Positions 26,876-35,341 of a stretch of DNA of 64,000 nt are shown piece after piece. A program made the translations under genes and the position numbers. The notes beneath the pieces were generated by a model, which was not told where the DNA came from, did not search any database, and worked only from the letters and a program-made list of their open reading frames with translations. Origin of the DNA: Acidobacteriota bacterium (lineage in GTDB: Bacteria; Acidobacteriota; Terriglobia; Terriglobales; Acidobacteriaceae); assembly GCA_003225055.1 (NCBI GenBank), contig QIAU01000148.1:1-64000 (forward strand), written 5' to 3'. The first letter of the stretch is position 1; each line of letters starts with the position of its first letter.

Positions 26876-27877
26876 TTGAAAGCCCTGAGAAATCTTCGCC
26901 TCATCGGGCTGGCTCTGGCGGCGGTGATTTTAGTCGGCACCGCCGGTTTTCATCTCATCGAGGGCTGGCCTTGGTTCGACGGCTTTTACATGGTGGTGAC
27001 CACGCTGACCACCATCGGTTATCAGGAAGTTCATCCCCTCTCCCACCCCGGTCGCATTTTCAATGTGTTCGTCATCCTGTCTGGCGTGGCGCTGGTGTTG
27101 GTGGGCATCGGGGCGATCACGCAGGCTTTGCTAGAATTCGAGCTGCAAACTTTCTTCGGCAGGCGGAGAATGCAACGCGAAATCGGCCGGCTCTCCGATC
27201 ACTACATCATCTGCGGCGCCGGACGCGTCGGACGCAGCGCTGCCCGCGAGCTGGCCCGCCGGCCTGTGCCTTTCGTCATCATTGAACAGAGCGAGGCCAA
27301 AGCCCAACTCTACTCCGCCCAGAATTGGCTGATCATCGTCGGCGACGCGACTCAGGAACACACTCTCCGCCAGGCGCAGATCGAGCGCGCCCGCGGACTG
27401 GTTGCAGCGACGACCACCGATGCAACTAACCTTTACATTGTCCTGACTGCGCGCGGACTGAATGCGCGGCTCAAGATCATTGCCCGCGCCAGCGAAGACG
27501 ATGCCGAGAAACACCTGCTCACCGCCGGGGCTGACTCGGTAGTGTCGCCTTACTTGTTTGCTGGGCAACGCATCGCGCAATCGTTCCTTCGCCCGCACGT
27601 TGTGAGTTTCCTCGACACGGCAACCACGCACCTAGGCGTGGACCTTGAGATCGGAGAGGTCTACATCAGTCCCCGGTCCAGGTTTGCCGGAACGACCATT
27701 GAAGGTTCGCGCATCCGGCAGGACCGCGGCGTGATTATTCTTGCCATCAAGCGCGAGCAGGGTATGCATTTCAATCTTGCTCCTGATGACCGCATCGAGC
27801 CCGGCGATTTCCTGATCGCCATGGGCGAACCCAACCAGCTTCGCCAACTCGAGCAGACCGCCGCCGCCCACTCATGA
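26876..27877 (+). CDS. Two-TM potassium channel with RCK (TrkA) domains
   Basis: 333 aa. TM1 (about 7-25), a pore loop with filter TTIGYQEVHP (about 43-52) and TM2 (about 60-83) form a minimal K+ channel. A TrkA_N NAD-binding RCK domain follows (YIICGAGRVGRSAARELARR, about 105-125), then a TrkA_C domain (about 240-330). Nucleotide or ion binding to RCK gates the pore in MthK-type channels. The filter has GYQE where classical channels have GYGD. The start is TTG, the only start after an in-frame stop, with weak SD. It overlaps the next gene by four bases. Confidence 0.86.
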   Translation: MKALRNLRLIGLALAAVILVGTAGFHLIEGWPWFDGFYMVVTTLTTIGYQEVHPLSHPGRIFNVFVILSGVALVLVGIGAITQALLEFELQTFFGRRRMQREIGRLSDHYIICGAGRVGRSAARELARRPVPFVIIEQSEAKAQLYSAQNWLIIVGDATQEHTLRQAQIERARGLVAATTTDATNLYIVLTARGLNARLKIIARASEDDAEKHLLTAGADSVVSPYLFAGQRIAQSFLRPHVVSFLDTATTHLGVDLEIGEVYISPRSRFAGTTIEGSRIRQDRGVIILAIKREQGMHFNLAPDDRIEPGDFLIAMGEPNQLRQLEQTAAAHS

Positions 27878-29445
27878 AAATCGTTTCTGCCGCCGAGATG
27901 CGCGAAATCGATCGCATGACCAGCGAACGTTTCGGCGTGCCGTCGCTGACGTTGATGGAAAACGCCGGCACGGCGGTCGCGGAATTTGTGCTGCAGCAGT
28001 ATCCGGCGGCGCGAAAAATCGGCATCGTTTGCGGTAAAGGGAACAACGGCGGAGACGGCTTCGTGGCGGCGCGCAAGTTGCACGAAGCGCGCAAGCAAAT
28101 CCACTTACTTCTCCTCGCACAACCCTCCCAGCTCGGTGGCGACGCAGCGGAAATGTTCAAGAAGCTGCCTGACGCGCCGGTCGTCGTGCGTTCTGGAGAT
28201 GATCTGAAAGGAGAGCGGGCGCAGGCAGGCTTCACCGCCGATGTTCTCGTCGACGCCATTCTGGGCACCGGTTTTCGTCCGCCGGTCACCGGGCTCTATG
28301 CCGAAGCGATCCGGGAGATCAACAACTGTAGCGCACCCGTCGTTGCCGTAGACATTCCTTCCGGTGCGGACGCCGATGTCATCGGACCTCAGACCGGCGC
28401 AGTAGCTCGGGCGAACGGCATCATAACCTTCACCGCGCCACGTCCTGCACACGTGTTTGGAATGCTGGCCAACGGCCCGACGAGAGTCGCTCCCATCGGT
28501 TCACCGCCCGAGGCCATCGTTTCCTCGCTAAGTATGAACCTGATCACTGCGCCGGATATCGCGCCGCTGCTTGCCCCGCGCCGTCCCGATGCTAACAAAG
28601 GAAGCTTTGGCCACGTACTGGTAATAGGTGGCTCCGTCGGCAAAGCTGGCGCTGCGGCGATGGCTGGCATGTCGGCACTGCGGGTAGGCGCCGGATTATC
28701 GACGGTCGCCACTGCCAAATCTGTTCTGCTCACGGTGGCCGGGTTTCATCCCGAAGTCATGACCGAGCCTCTGGAAGAAACCGATGCCGGGACGATCTCT
28801 CTGCGCGCGCTTGAGTATGGCCGTCTCGATGCGCTGGTTCAGGGAAAGACCGTCTTGGCCGTCGGGCCCGGCATCTCACGAAATTCCGAGACTGCCGAAT
28901 TTGTCCGGGCGGTGCTTGGCAAATACAAAACCGCCATGGTGGTCGATGCCGATGGCTTAAATGCGTTCGAAGGCTGCGCGGAAAAACTGAATGGCAAGGA
29001 CCATGAACTGGTGATCACGCCGCATCCCGGCGAAATGGCGCGCCTGACCGGCCGCACCGCAGTCGAAATTCAAAGAGACCGCCGGGACAGCGCCCGCGCT
29101 TTTGCTCGCGAGCACCAGGTCATCGTGGTTTTGAAAGGCCACCGCACCCTGATCGCTCACCCCGACAGAGGAGTTTGGGTGAACACCACAGGCAATCCCG
29201 GCATGGCCACCGGCGGCACGGGCGACATTCTTACCGGCATGGTGGCAGGCTTGGTCGCACAAAATCCTACTCGCGTTTTCGAGGCGGTTTTGACTGCGGT
29301 TCACCTCCACGGCCTAGCAGGCGACATCGCCTGCCAAAGCAGGGGAGAACATTCGCTGGTCGCAACCGATCTGGTAACCGCTTTGCCCGAAGCGTTCTGG
29401 CGCACGCGCAGAGAGGCGGAGCAAAAACTGGTGCAGATTTGCTGA
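27874..29445 (+). CDS. nnr: Bifunctional NAD(P)HX epimerase/ADP-dependent dehydratase
   Basis: 523 aa that repair hydrated NAD(P)H. The N-terminal YjeF/NnrE epimerase domain (about 1-215) has MREIDRMTSERFGVP and the GKGNNGGDGFVAARKL loop. The C-terminal ribokinase-like NnrD dehydratase (about 235-515) has NKGSFGHVLVIGGS, ITPHPGEMARLTG and NTTGNPGMATGGTGDILTG, which holds the catalytic Asp. It starts in an ATGA overlap with the channel gene; pairing an NAD-binding RCK channel with NADHX repair is a curious but unproven link. Confidence 0.95.
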   Translation: MKIVSAAEMREIDRMTSERFGVPSLTLMENAGTAVAEFVLQQYPAARKIGIVCGKGNNGGDGFVAARKLHEARKQIHLLLLAQPSQLGGDAAEMFKKLPDAPVVVRSGDDLKGERAQAGFTADVLVDAILGTGFRPPVTGLYAEAIREINNCSAPVVAVDIPSGADADVIGPQTGAVARANGIITFTAPRPAHVFGMLANGPTRVAPIGSPPEAIVSSLSMNLITAPDIAPLLAPRRPDANKGSFGHVLVIGGSVGKAGAAAMAGMSALRVGAGLSTVATAKSVLLTVAGFHPEVMTEPLEETDAGTISLRALEYGRLDALVQGKTVLAVGPGISRNSETAEFVRAVLGKYKTAMVVDADGLNAFEGCAEKLNGKDHELVITPHPGEMARLTGRTAVEIQRDRRDSARAFAREHQVIVVLKGHRTLIAHPDRGVWVNTTGNPGMATGGTGDILTGMVAGLVAQNPTRVFEAVLTAVHLHGLAGDIACQSRGEHSLVATDLVTALPEAFWRTRREAEQKLVQIC

Positions 29446-29657
29446 GGTGGCGCCACCGTCCCGGCGGCTGTCGCGCAGGCGTCTTGTCTCGGCTTTGACG
29501 CCCTACTCATTAGTACATTATCTAACTGCATAACAGCCGCATCTGCTTGAACCGCTTGCTGATCTTGTCTCTAAATCAACATCGCTTCTGAAATCCGTAC
29601 AAGGCTCTTCCGTAATCTGGCGAGCAACCAGGGCCCCTGCCATAGTTCGATTCGGCT
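29446..29657. other. Intergenic region with possible promoter for PilZ gene
   Basis: It contains a GGTGGCGCCACC palindrome just after the nnr stop. A weak promoter candidate follows: TTGACG at 29495-29500 with TATCTA at 29519-29524 (18-nt spacing). Nothing else recognised. Confidence 0.3.
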
Positions 29658-30050
29658 ATGACCCATTTCCCCCAACCGCACCCCACGCGGCGCGCCCCGC
29701 GGGTACAGCTGGGCGGGTCGGTTGCCGCTGCCATCCAGCTCGACGACGGCGCGCGCGCCAAAGCCAAACTCCAAGCCATTTCCAGCACCGGCGGTCTCTT
29801 GCATCTGGCACGGGCCCTGGAGCAGGGGGACTTCGTCGAAGTTGCCTTCCAGACCAAGTCCGGCCCCGTGCATGGGATGGCCGAAATGCTCAGCCCGACC
29901 CGCAAACTCGTCGAAGGCTATCTGCAGCCCTTTCGCTTCATTGCCTTGGGCGACGATGACCATCGCAAGCTGCGCATCGCCTTGGATTCGGTACTGGATC
30001 GAACTCTGAGCGGCATCCCCTCCAGTTCTTTCCTGCCCAAAACTTTCTAA
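29658..30050 (+). CDS. PilZ-like protein, paralogue of the 5785 gene
   Basis: 130 aa, a single PilZ-type beta-barrel. It begins with TRRAPRVQLGG (an RxxxR-like segment) and has LQAISSTGGLLHLA in place of (D/N)xSxxG, so the c-di-GMP contact is degenerate. AEMLSP and LQPFRFIAL match the protein at 5785-6279, which has the same fold plus a membrane anchor. There is no obvious SD before the ATG. It may bind c-di-GMP weakly or have lost it and act as a structural adaptor (inference). Confidence 0.75.
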   Translation: MTHFPQPHPTRRAPRVQLGGSVAAAIQLDDGARAKAKLQAISSTGGLLHLARALEQGDFVEVAFQTKSGPVHGMAEMLSPTRKLVEGYLQPFRFIALGDDDHRKLRIALDSVLDRTLSGIPSSSFLPKTF

Positions 30051-30520
30051 CCGTCTGCCGAATGCGGGAGGCGCGGTAAGCGGGTCTCCGCCCGCAAGAT
30101 TCGAACTGTAGAGACGGGGCTTGCCGGCTGTCGGCGAGTTGCAAAATCCGCGGGCGCGTCTCTTGACTACGTTCTGCGCAAAGGCTGGCCGCTGCTGACC
30201 CCACTGCCAGCGCCAAGCCCGTCCTCGCTCCTGCCCAAGAAACTCCCTCCTCGGCGTGACCTCTCTGCCGTATCAGCTCGCTCACGGCTTCCGGCTGTGC
30301 CGCCAACACTACAAAAATTAGGAACCAGCATCAGACCCGAGATGCCCGCCGGCTGGATCGCATGATTTGTTTGTTGGAGACGCGGCAAGCCGCGCTTCTG
30401 CCCGCAAAGACCCACGTAGACCCGGCTTGCCCTGCCTCAGCGTGCTCGTCTGAAACAACGCGGCTCCAGCCGCGCCGACTCTCTTCTGTTTTTTTACTTT
30501 TCCAGTTCCTCTCTTTTGAC
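30051..30520. other. Intergenic stretch with no recognised gene
   Basis: About 470 bases. Open frames on both strands are short and look like chance. The sequence has many repeated GC-rich words (GCAAGCCGCG, CGGCTTGCC). It ends at the IS200/IS605-like end. Confidence 0.45.
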
Positions 30521-30745
30521 ATCCTCCTCTCCCTTAAGGGAGGATTCCTACAGAGCTTCGCTGGTTTTGCGAAGTCTCTTGGGTGGGTTCCTGCTTCACC
30601 GAGATGCCTTACAGCGCATTCTCTCCACAGGCTAACCAGGCATGCCCTGCCTCTAATGAGGACCTTAAGGCAATCCGCTCCGAAATTCAAGCTCGCTTAC
30701 CTCGGCTCGCTTACCTCGGCCTGAAGTTTGAGGCTTGCGCTCGCA
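30516..30745 (+). mobile_element. IS200/IS605-like left-end remnant
   Basis: TTGAC followed by ATCCTCCTCTCC, the palindrome CTCCCTTAAGGGAG (30529-30542) and GATTCCTAC resembles the left end of IS200/IS605 elements inserted 3' of a TTGAC-type target. The hairpin would be the transposase-recognised one. GGGTTCCTGCTTCACCGAGATG and CAGGCTAACCAGGCATGCCCTGCC further right also resemble noncoding ends of such elements. No tnpA or tnpB remains. Identification is from memory of the end motif, so moderate to low confidence. Confidence 0.4.
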
Positions 30746-30800
30746 ACCGGTCACTCGCGTCCACGCCAGTACGGGGGCATTCTTTCAACAGGGAATTTCC

Positions 30801-31250
30801 ATGCCCATTCGCTGGACCTCGTCGGCGACTCTTCTCGAGTACCCGCTGGTCTCGATCGCGCTTGGTCCCGATCCATCCAAGAGCGAGCTTCGTGGTCATG
30901 CGCGAGCAATCATCGCCATTGGAGATATTGCTACCGGGGTGATCGCACCAGGTGGAGTCGCTCGCGCAGCGGTGGCCCTCGGAGGACTCGCTATCGGCGG
31001 AATCGTGCTCGGCGGTTGCGGGATTGGCATCCTCGCGCTCGCGGGGCTTGCCTTGGGATGTCTCGCGATGGGCGGACTAGCCATCGGTTATGCTGCGATC
31101 GGAGGTCTCGCCGTCGGCTACTACGCCATGGGCGGAGCCGCCTTCGGCCAGTTCGTCATCGGTCCCCTACACCAGGACCCCCAGGCAGTCGAATACTTTT
31201 CCAAACTTTGGCCCGGCCTGCCTATTCCGCCTGGACGAAAGCTGAGATAG
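30801..31250 (+). CDS. Gly/Ala/Ile-rich hydrophobic repeat protein of unknown function
   Basis: 149 aa from the ATG at 30801 (weak CAGGGA upstream); a longer frame starts at 30735. After a short polar start, residues about 35-125 are an almost uncharged tandem repeat of 6-8-residue units such as AIGGLAVG, ALGGLAIGG and LALGCLAMGG. Two such units often form a GxAxGGxAxG period. It could form a membrane hairpin stack or a beta-helix-like solenoid. The C-terminus (EYFSKLWPGLPIPPG) is polar. I do not recognise a function. Confidence 0.7.
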   Translation: MPIRWTSSATLLEYPLVSIALGPDPSKSELRGHARAIIAIGDIATGVIAPGGVARAAVALGGLAIGGIVLGGCGIGILALAGLALGCLAMGGLAIGYAAIGGLAVGYYAMGGAAFGQFVIGPLHQDPQAVEYFSKLWPGLPIPPGRKLR

Positions 31251-31362
31251 CGCATGCGCTGACGTGCCGGCGATTTGCTGAGTATGGCCGCTGGTCGGAG
31301 TACATCCTTAAGCACACCCGCTATCTTGACGGCGTGCCAAAACCCCGCCAAGCTGTGTGTCC

Positions 31363-32904
31363 ATGATTCGCGCAGAAGAGCCCTTTGTTCGGCCTGCGAA
31401 GCCACGCTGGCTGCCACCGGAGATGAGCACTCCGCCCAGGCTTCCGGATGTCGGAGCGAAGCATCCCCCGGAGCTGTTCTGTGCTTTGCTCGTCAATCCT
31501 TTCTATCCCAAAGACCCGAGGGCGAGTTTTGGCAAACACGTCCTCACACCCACTCTGGCACTGACCAGCTTCGCCGCCACAACGCCGGATCGTTGGCGAA
31601 TCCGGTACTGGGACGAAAATCTGCTGGCTGGGCCGCCACCCTTCGATCCCGTTCCTCAGGTTGTCGGCATCACGGTTCACCTGACCTTTGCAGCGCGCGC
31701 TTATGAACTGGCGAATTGGTACCGCCACCGGGGCGCGAAGGTCGTTCTCGGAGGTCTGCACGTTCTGTCTTGTCCCGAGGAGTGCGCGCCTCATGCGGAT
31801 GCCTTGGCGCTGGGCGACGGCGTTCAACTCTGGCCGCGCATCCTCAACGACATCGAGCGCGGATGCCTGCAGCCACGTTACCACGCAGGATATGAGAACA
31901 ACTATTCCGACGATCCGCCGCCCCGCCGATCAATCCTGCCGCGGCACAGCTTCCTGACCACAACCAGCCTGATTGCCACTCGCGGTTGTCATAATCGCTG
32001 CGGGTTTTGCTATCTCGCTACCGACGGTCTGCGGATGCCGTATCGCATGCGCCATCCCAAGCTGGTGGTGGATGAGTTCGCGGCCGATAACCAGCCCTAC
32101 GGCGTGTTTATTGACAACAACTTGGGCTCCCGCCGGGACTACCTGCGCGCGCTCTGTCATGCCCTTCGGCCGCTCAACAAGATTTGGAGTGCGGCCCTGT
32201 CAATCGATGTCACCGACGATCCGGATCTCATTCGCGAGATGGCGCTGGCTGGCTGTACTGGAGTCTTCGTTGGCCTCGAGTCGCTTTCCGACGACAATCT
32301 CGCCGATGCCCGAAAGAAGACTCCGAAAACGTCAGACTACGCCCGCCGTGTCGGTCTCCTGCACGATTACGGAATTCAGGTAAACGGGTCGTTTGTTCTG
32401 GGCTTCGACCACGATCGTAAGGATGTCTTTGCCCGCACCGCGGAGTGGGTCGAAGAAAACCGTCTTGAATGCGCGACCTTCCATATTCTTACGCCGTACC
32501 CGGCAACGCCGTTGTTCCAGCAAATGGAGGCAGAGAACCGTCTACTGCACCGCGATTGGAGTCTTTACGACACCGCCCACGCGGTTTTCCGGCCGCGGCA
32601 TATGACTCCGGAAGAACTGGAACAAGGCTATGCCTGGATTTACCAGCGCCTCTTTTCTCACCCGTCCATCTGGCGCCGCCGTCCCGCGGACTGGCGCGCA
32701 GTGCCCCTGTATCTCGCCATGTCTTATCTCTACAAGCGGTCCAATCGGTTTTGGCACCTGCTGATCAAGCATAATCTTGTGCACTCCGTGTGGTCACCGC
32801 TGGTCGAACTCACCCGCCTTCGACACGTTCGCTACCGAGCGCATCTTCTGCGGCGGAATGAAGCCTGTTCAATGACTGGATCAGTCCTGTCCGCCGGTGT
32901 CTAG
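31363..32904 (+). CDS. B12-binding-type radical SAM protein
   Basis: 513 aa from ATG 31363 (GTG at 31357 is an alternative). Residues about 40-185 resemble a cobalamin-binding Rossmann domain, with VVLGGLHVLSCPEECAPHAD. The [4Fe-4S]-SAM motif is RGCHNRCGFCY, with C209, C213 and C216. The radical SAM TIM barrel follows, including GVFVGLESLSDDNL and NGSFVLGFDHD, and a C-terminal DUF4070-like helical region. Such enzymes act in methylation or in tailoring of lipids, cofactors or peptides; the substrate is unknown. There is no biosynthetic cluster next to it. Confidence 0.88.
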   Translation: MIRAEEPFVRPAKPRWLPPEMSTPPRLPDVGAKHPPELFCALLVNPFYPKDPRASFGKHVLTPTLALTSFAATTPDRWRIRYWDENLLAGPPPFDPVPQVVGITVHLTFAARAYELANWYRHRGAKVVLGGLHVLSCPEECAPHADALALGDGVQLWPRILNDIERGCLQPRYHAGYENNYSDDPPPRRSILPRHSFLTTTSLIATRGCHNRCGFCYLATDGLRMPYRMRHPKLVVDEFAADNQPYGVFIDNNLGSRRDYLRALCHALRPLNKIWSAALSIDVTDDPDLIREMALAGCTGVFVGLESLSDDNLADARKKTPKTSDYARRVGLLHDYGIQVNGSFVLGFDHDRKDVFARTAEWVEENRLECATFHILTPYPATPLFQQMEAENRLLHRDWSLYDTAHAVFRPRHMTPEELEQGYAWIYQRLFSHPSIWRRRPADWRAVPLYLAMSYLYKRSNRFWHLLIKHNLVHSVWSPLVELTRLRHVRYRAHLLRRNEACSMTGSVLSAGV

Positions 32905-32956
32905 CACCGAGCCGGCGGGAGTCGATCCGCCCTGCCGCTCGCTATACTGGTTTCGG

Positions 32957-33394
32957 ATGACCATGGGCACCCGCGAAGTCATCACCCACTCCCCAGAAGA
33001 GACCATTACCTTCGGGCGCACCCTGGCCGAGACGCTCGCCCCGCCTAAACTCGTGCTCCTACGAGGCGAGTTGGGAGCAGGCAAGACCACGCTTGTGAAA
33101 GGCATTGCAGAGGGGTTTCACGCCGCCCGCGAGGAAGACGTCACCAGTCCCACCTTCACTCTGGTCCACGAATACCGAGGCCCGCAGGTGACGGTCTACC
33201 ACATCGATCTTTACAGAGTTGATACAGCTCGCGAATTGGAGACTCTTGGCCTCGATGACCTTCTCGCCCACGAGAGCCTTCTCCTGATAGAGTGGGGAGA
33301 GAAGTTCCCCCGCTTGCAATTAGAGCGGGACGTGGAAATCGCCCTCGAGCGAATGGGAGAAAGCCAGCGTCGGATCCTGATCACCGGCCGCTAA
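32957..33394 (+). CDS. tsaE: tRNA threonylcarbamoyladenosine biosynthesis ATPase TsaE
   Basis: 145 aa. Walker A is GELGAGKTTLVKG (about residues 38-50), followed by TSPTFTLVHEY, a hallmark of TsaE, and LIEWGEKFP, the Walker B-like segment. It helps TsaD/TsaB make t6A37 of tRNA. The start at ATG 32957 is chosen because a -10-like TATACT (32943-32948) ends 8 nt before and no SD is present, suggesting a leaderless message; the second ATG (32963) is possible. Confidence 0.94.
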   Translation: MTMGTREVITHSPEETITFGRTLAETLAPPKLVLLRGELGAGKTTLVKGIAEGFHAAREEDVTSPTFTLVHEYRGPQVTVYHIDLYRVDTARELETLGLDDLLAHESLLLIEWGEKFPRLQLERDVEIALERMGESQRRILITGR

Positions 33395-33430
33395 CTGCTT
33401 GGGTATCCTCAAAGTGGAGTTCCGCACAAG

Positions 33431-34339
33431 GTGAGAGTCATTTCTTTTTTTCTAAGCCTGCTGTTGTCAAGCGTGCTTTGTGTCGCGCAATCCGGAAGCG
33501 AGCCTTCCTCTGATTCGGCGAAGGAAGGGCCGAACTCGCCTTCTCCCGGCCAACTTCCTGCCCAAGCTCAGCCCGATTCTTCTCCGCTGCCGGATTCGCC
33601 CGCGGCCCAGAAGGCACAAACGTCCGCGCAGGTATCGGCGGATAAGACCAAATCGGATCCACGAGACAAGCGCAGGGAAGAAACAACCGGAACCTCGGAC
33701 GATCGGCTCTTCTGGACTCTGCCCAATTTTCTAAGTGTGTCCGGCAAGGATGTTCCGCCGCTGACGACGGGCCAGAAATTCAAAGTGGTGGCCCGGGGAA
33801 CTTTCGATCCGGTGGAATATTTTTACATTGCTTTTCTTTCGGGAATCAGCCAGGCGCAAGACAGTGAACCCGGCTTCGGACAGGGGGCTGCCGGTTACGG
33901 TAAACGCTATGGAGCCGCCTTCGCTGACAACGCCATCGAGAATTTCATGACCGGCGCTGTTCTACCATCCCTGCTGAAGCAGGATCCTCGTTATTACGAA
34001 TTGGGGAAGGGCGGATTCCCTCACCGAGCCGGGTACGCCATAGGCCGGATTTGCCTGACTCGTTCCGATTCCGCTCACACCCAGTTCAACCTCTCGGAAG
34101 TCGTGGGTAGCGCCCTTTCCGCCGGAATCTCCAACTATACCTATCACCCGAAGGCAGATCGCAGCCTCCGAAACGCCTTGAGCGTTTGGGGTACCCAGGT
34201 GGGATGGGACACGCTCACCTTCGGTGTCAAAGAATTCTGGCCCGACGTCCGCCGCAAGTGGAACAAAAAGAAGCAGAAGGTAGGATCGATCGCGGCGCCA
34301 CCCGCTAAAGGCGATCCGGCGAAGACTCCGAATCGCTAG
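33431..34339 (+). CDS. Secreted acidobacterial protein of unknown function
   Basis: 302 aa starting with GTG, with a signal peptide (residues 1-19, ending LCVAQ). A low-complexity Pro/Ser/Asp segment (20-90) is followed by a conserved domain (about 95-280) with LFWTLPNFLSV, FDPVEYFYIAFLSGISQA, GAAGYGKRYGAAFAD and LPSLLKQDPRYYELG. This architecture is common in Acidobacteria but I know no function. Hydrophobic patches suggest it could sit in or against the outer membrane. It begins 36 nt after tsaE. Confidence 0.75.
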   Translation: MRVISFFLSLLLSSVLCVAQSGSEPSSDSAKEGPNSPSPGQLPAQAQPDSSPLPDSPAAQKAQTSAQVSADKTKSDPRDKRREETTGTSDDRLFWTLPNFLSVSGKDVPPLTTGQKFKVVARGTFDPVEYFYIAFLSGISQAQDSEPGFGQGAAGYGKRYGAAFADNAIENFMTGAVLPSLLKQDPRYYELGKGGFPHRAGYAIGRICLTRSDSAHTQFNLSEVVGSALSAGISNYTYHPKADRSLRNALSVWGTQVGWDTLTFGVKEFWPDVRRKWNKKKQKVGSIAAPPAKGDPAKTPNR

Positions 34340-34413
34340 CGCGATTCAGCTGGAGCTCTCATAGTTGATGGTTGACAACCGGGAACTCGGAAACTGACCA
34401 CCAAGAACTGTCC

Positions 34414-35184
34414 CTAAAACCCCATGATGTTGTACCCGCAATCCACGTGAACGGTTTCCCCGGTAATTCCCGAGCTGGCGTCGGAGGCGAGAAACACTCC
34501 GGTTGCCCCAACCTCGTTGACATCCACATTCCGTTGCAGCGGGGAGCGCTCGGCATGGGATTTCTGCATATCTCCGAAACCGGCGATGCCGCGCGCAGCC
34601 AGTGTCTTGATCGGTCCCGCAGAAATCGCGTTGACCCGAATTTTGCGCTTACCCAGCTCGTAAGCCAGGTAGCGCACCGTGCATTCCAAGGCAGCCTTGG
34701 CTACGCCCATGACGTTGTAGTGGGGCACAACTTTTTCCGCACCGTAGTAGGTCATCGTGATGATGCTTCCCCCATCCTCCATCAACGCAGCCGCGCCGCG
34801 CGCAACCGCAATCAAGGAATAAACGCTGACGTCGTGCGCGATGCGAAACCCTTCCCGAGTGGTGTTGACGAAATCTCTTTTCAGTTCGTCAGCCGGAGCG
34901 AAGGCCACGCTGTGCACCAGGACGTGCAGCTTGCCATAGCGTTGCTTTAACTCAGCGAAGAGACGATCAATCTCCTCGTCCTTGGACACATCACACATGA
35001 AGTCCTGCGCGCCGGGCAGGGAAAGAATCAGGTCCTTGGCCTCCTGTTCCAGACGCTCGTTCTGATAAGTGATCACCAGCTCGGCGCCGGCAGCATGCAA
35101 TCCCTGCGCAATCGTCCAGGCGATGCTGCGCTTATTAGCGACTCCGAAGACAACGGCAACGCGGCCTTCGAGATTCGATGACAT
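34414..35184 (-). CDS. fabI: Enoyl-ACP reductase (NADH) FabI
   Basis: A 256-aa SDR-type enzyme reducing trans-2-enoyl-ACP in fatty-acid elongation. Motifs: GVANKRSIAWTIAQGL (the FabI-specific cofactor loop), MCDVSKDEEI, LVHSVAFAP, and the active site YYGAEKVVPHYNVMGVAKAALE, with the Y-x6-K spacing of FabI. The C-terminal substrate loop (SGITGETVHVDCGYNIMG) is complete. SD GGAGA precedes the ATG. It is the target of triclosan in other bacteria. Confidence 0.97.
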   Translation of the reverse strand: MSSNLEGRVAVVFGVANKRSIAWTIAQGLHAAGAELVITYQNERLEQEAKDLILSLPGAQDFMCDVSKDEEIDRLFAELKQRYGKLHVLVHSVAFAPADELKRDFVNTTREGFRIAHDVSVYSLIAVARGAAALMEDGGSIITMTYYGAEKVVPHYNVMGVAKAALECTVRYLAYELGKRKIRVNAISAGPIKTLAARGIAGFGDMQKSHAERSPLQRNVDVNEVGATGVFLASDASSGITGETVHVDCGYNIMGF

Positions 35185-35255
35185 GTATGTCTCCTGAGGA
35201 AATTAGAACGGAAAGAATACCAGCGAGTGCGTGCGCTTGACCACCGACGATGGAT

Positions 35256-35336
35256 TTACGAATTTTCGCATTGTGGGATTGGGGATGGAGCCGGATTTTT
35301 TCAATTCGTCAATTCAAAAAGCGGTCAATTCGACTA
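35256..35336. repeat. AATT-rich intergenic repeat
   Basis: ACGAATTTTCGCATTG, TTTTTTCAATTCGTCAATTC and GCGGTCAATTCGAC resemble the words at 2887-2976. It lies between MFS and fabI genes, upstream of fabI. Confidence 0.4.
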
Positions 35337-35341
35337 TCGGT

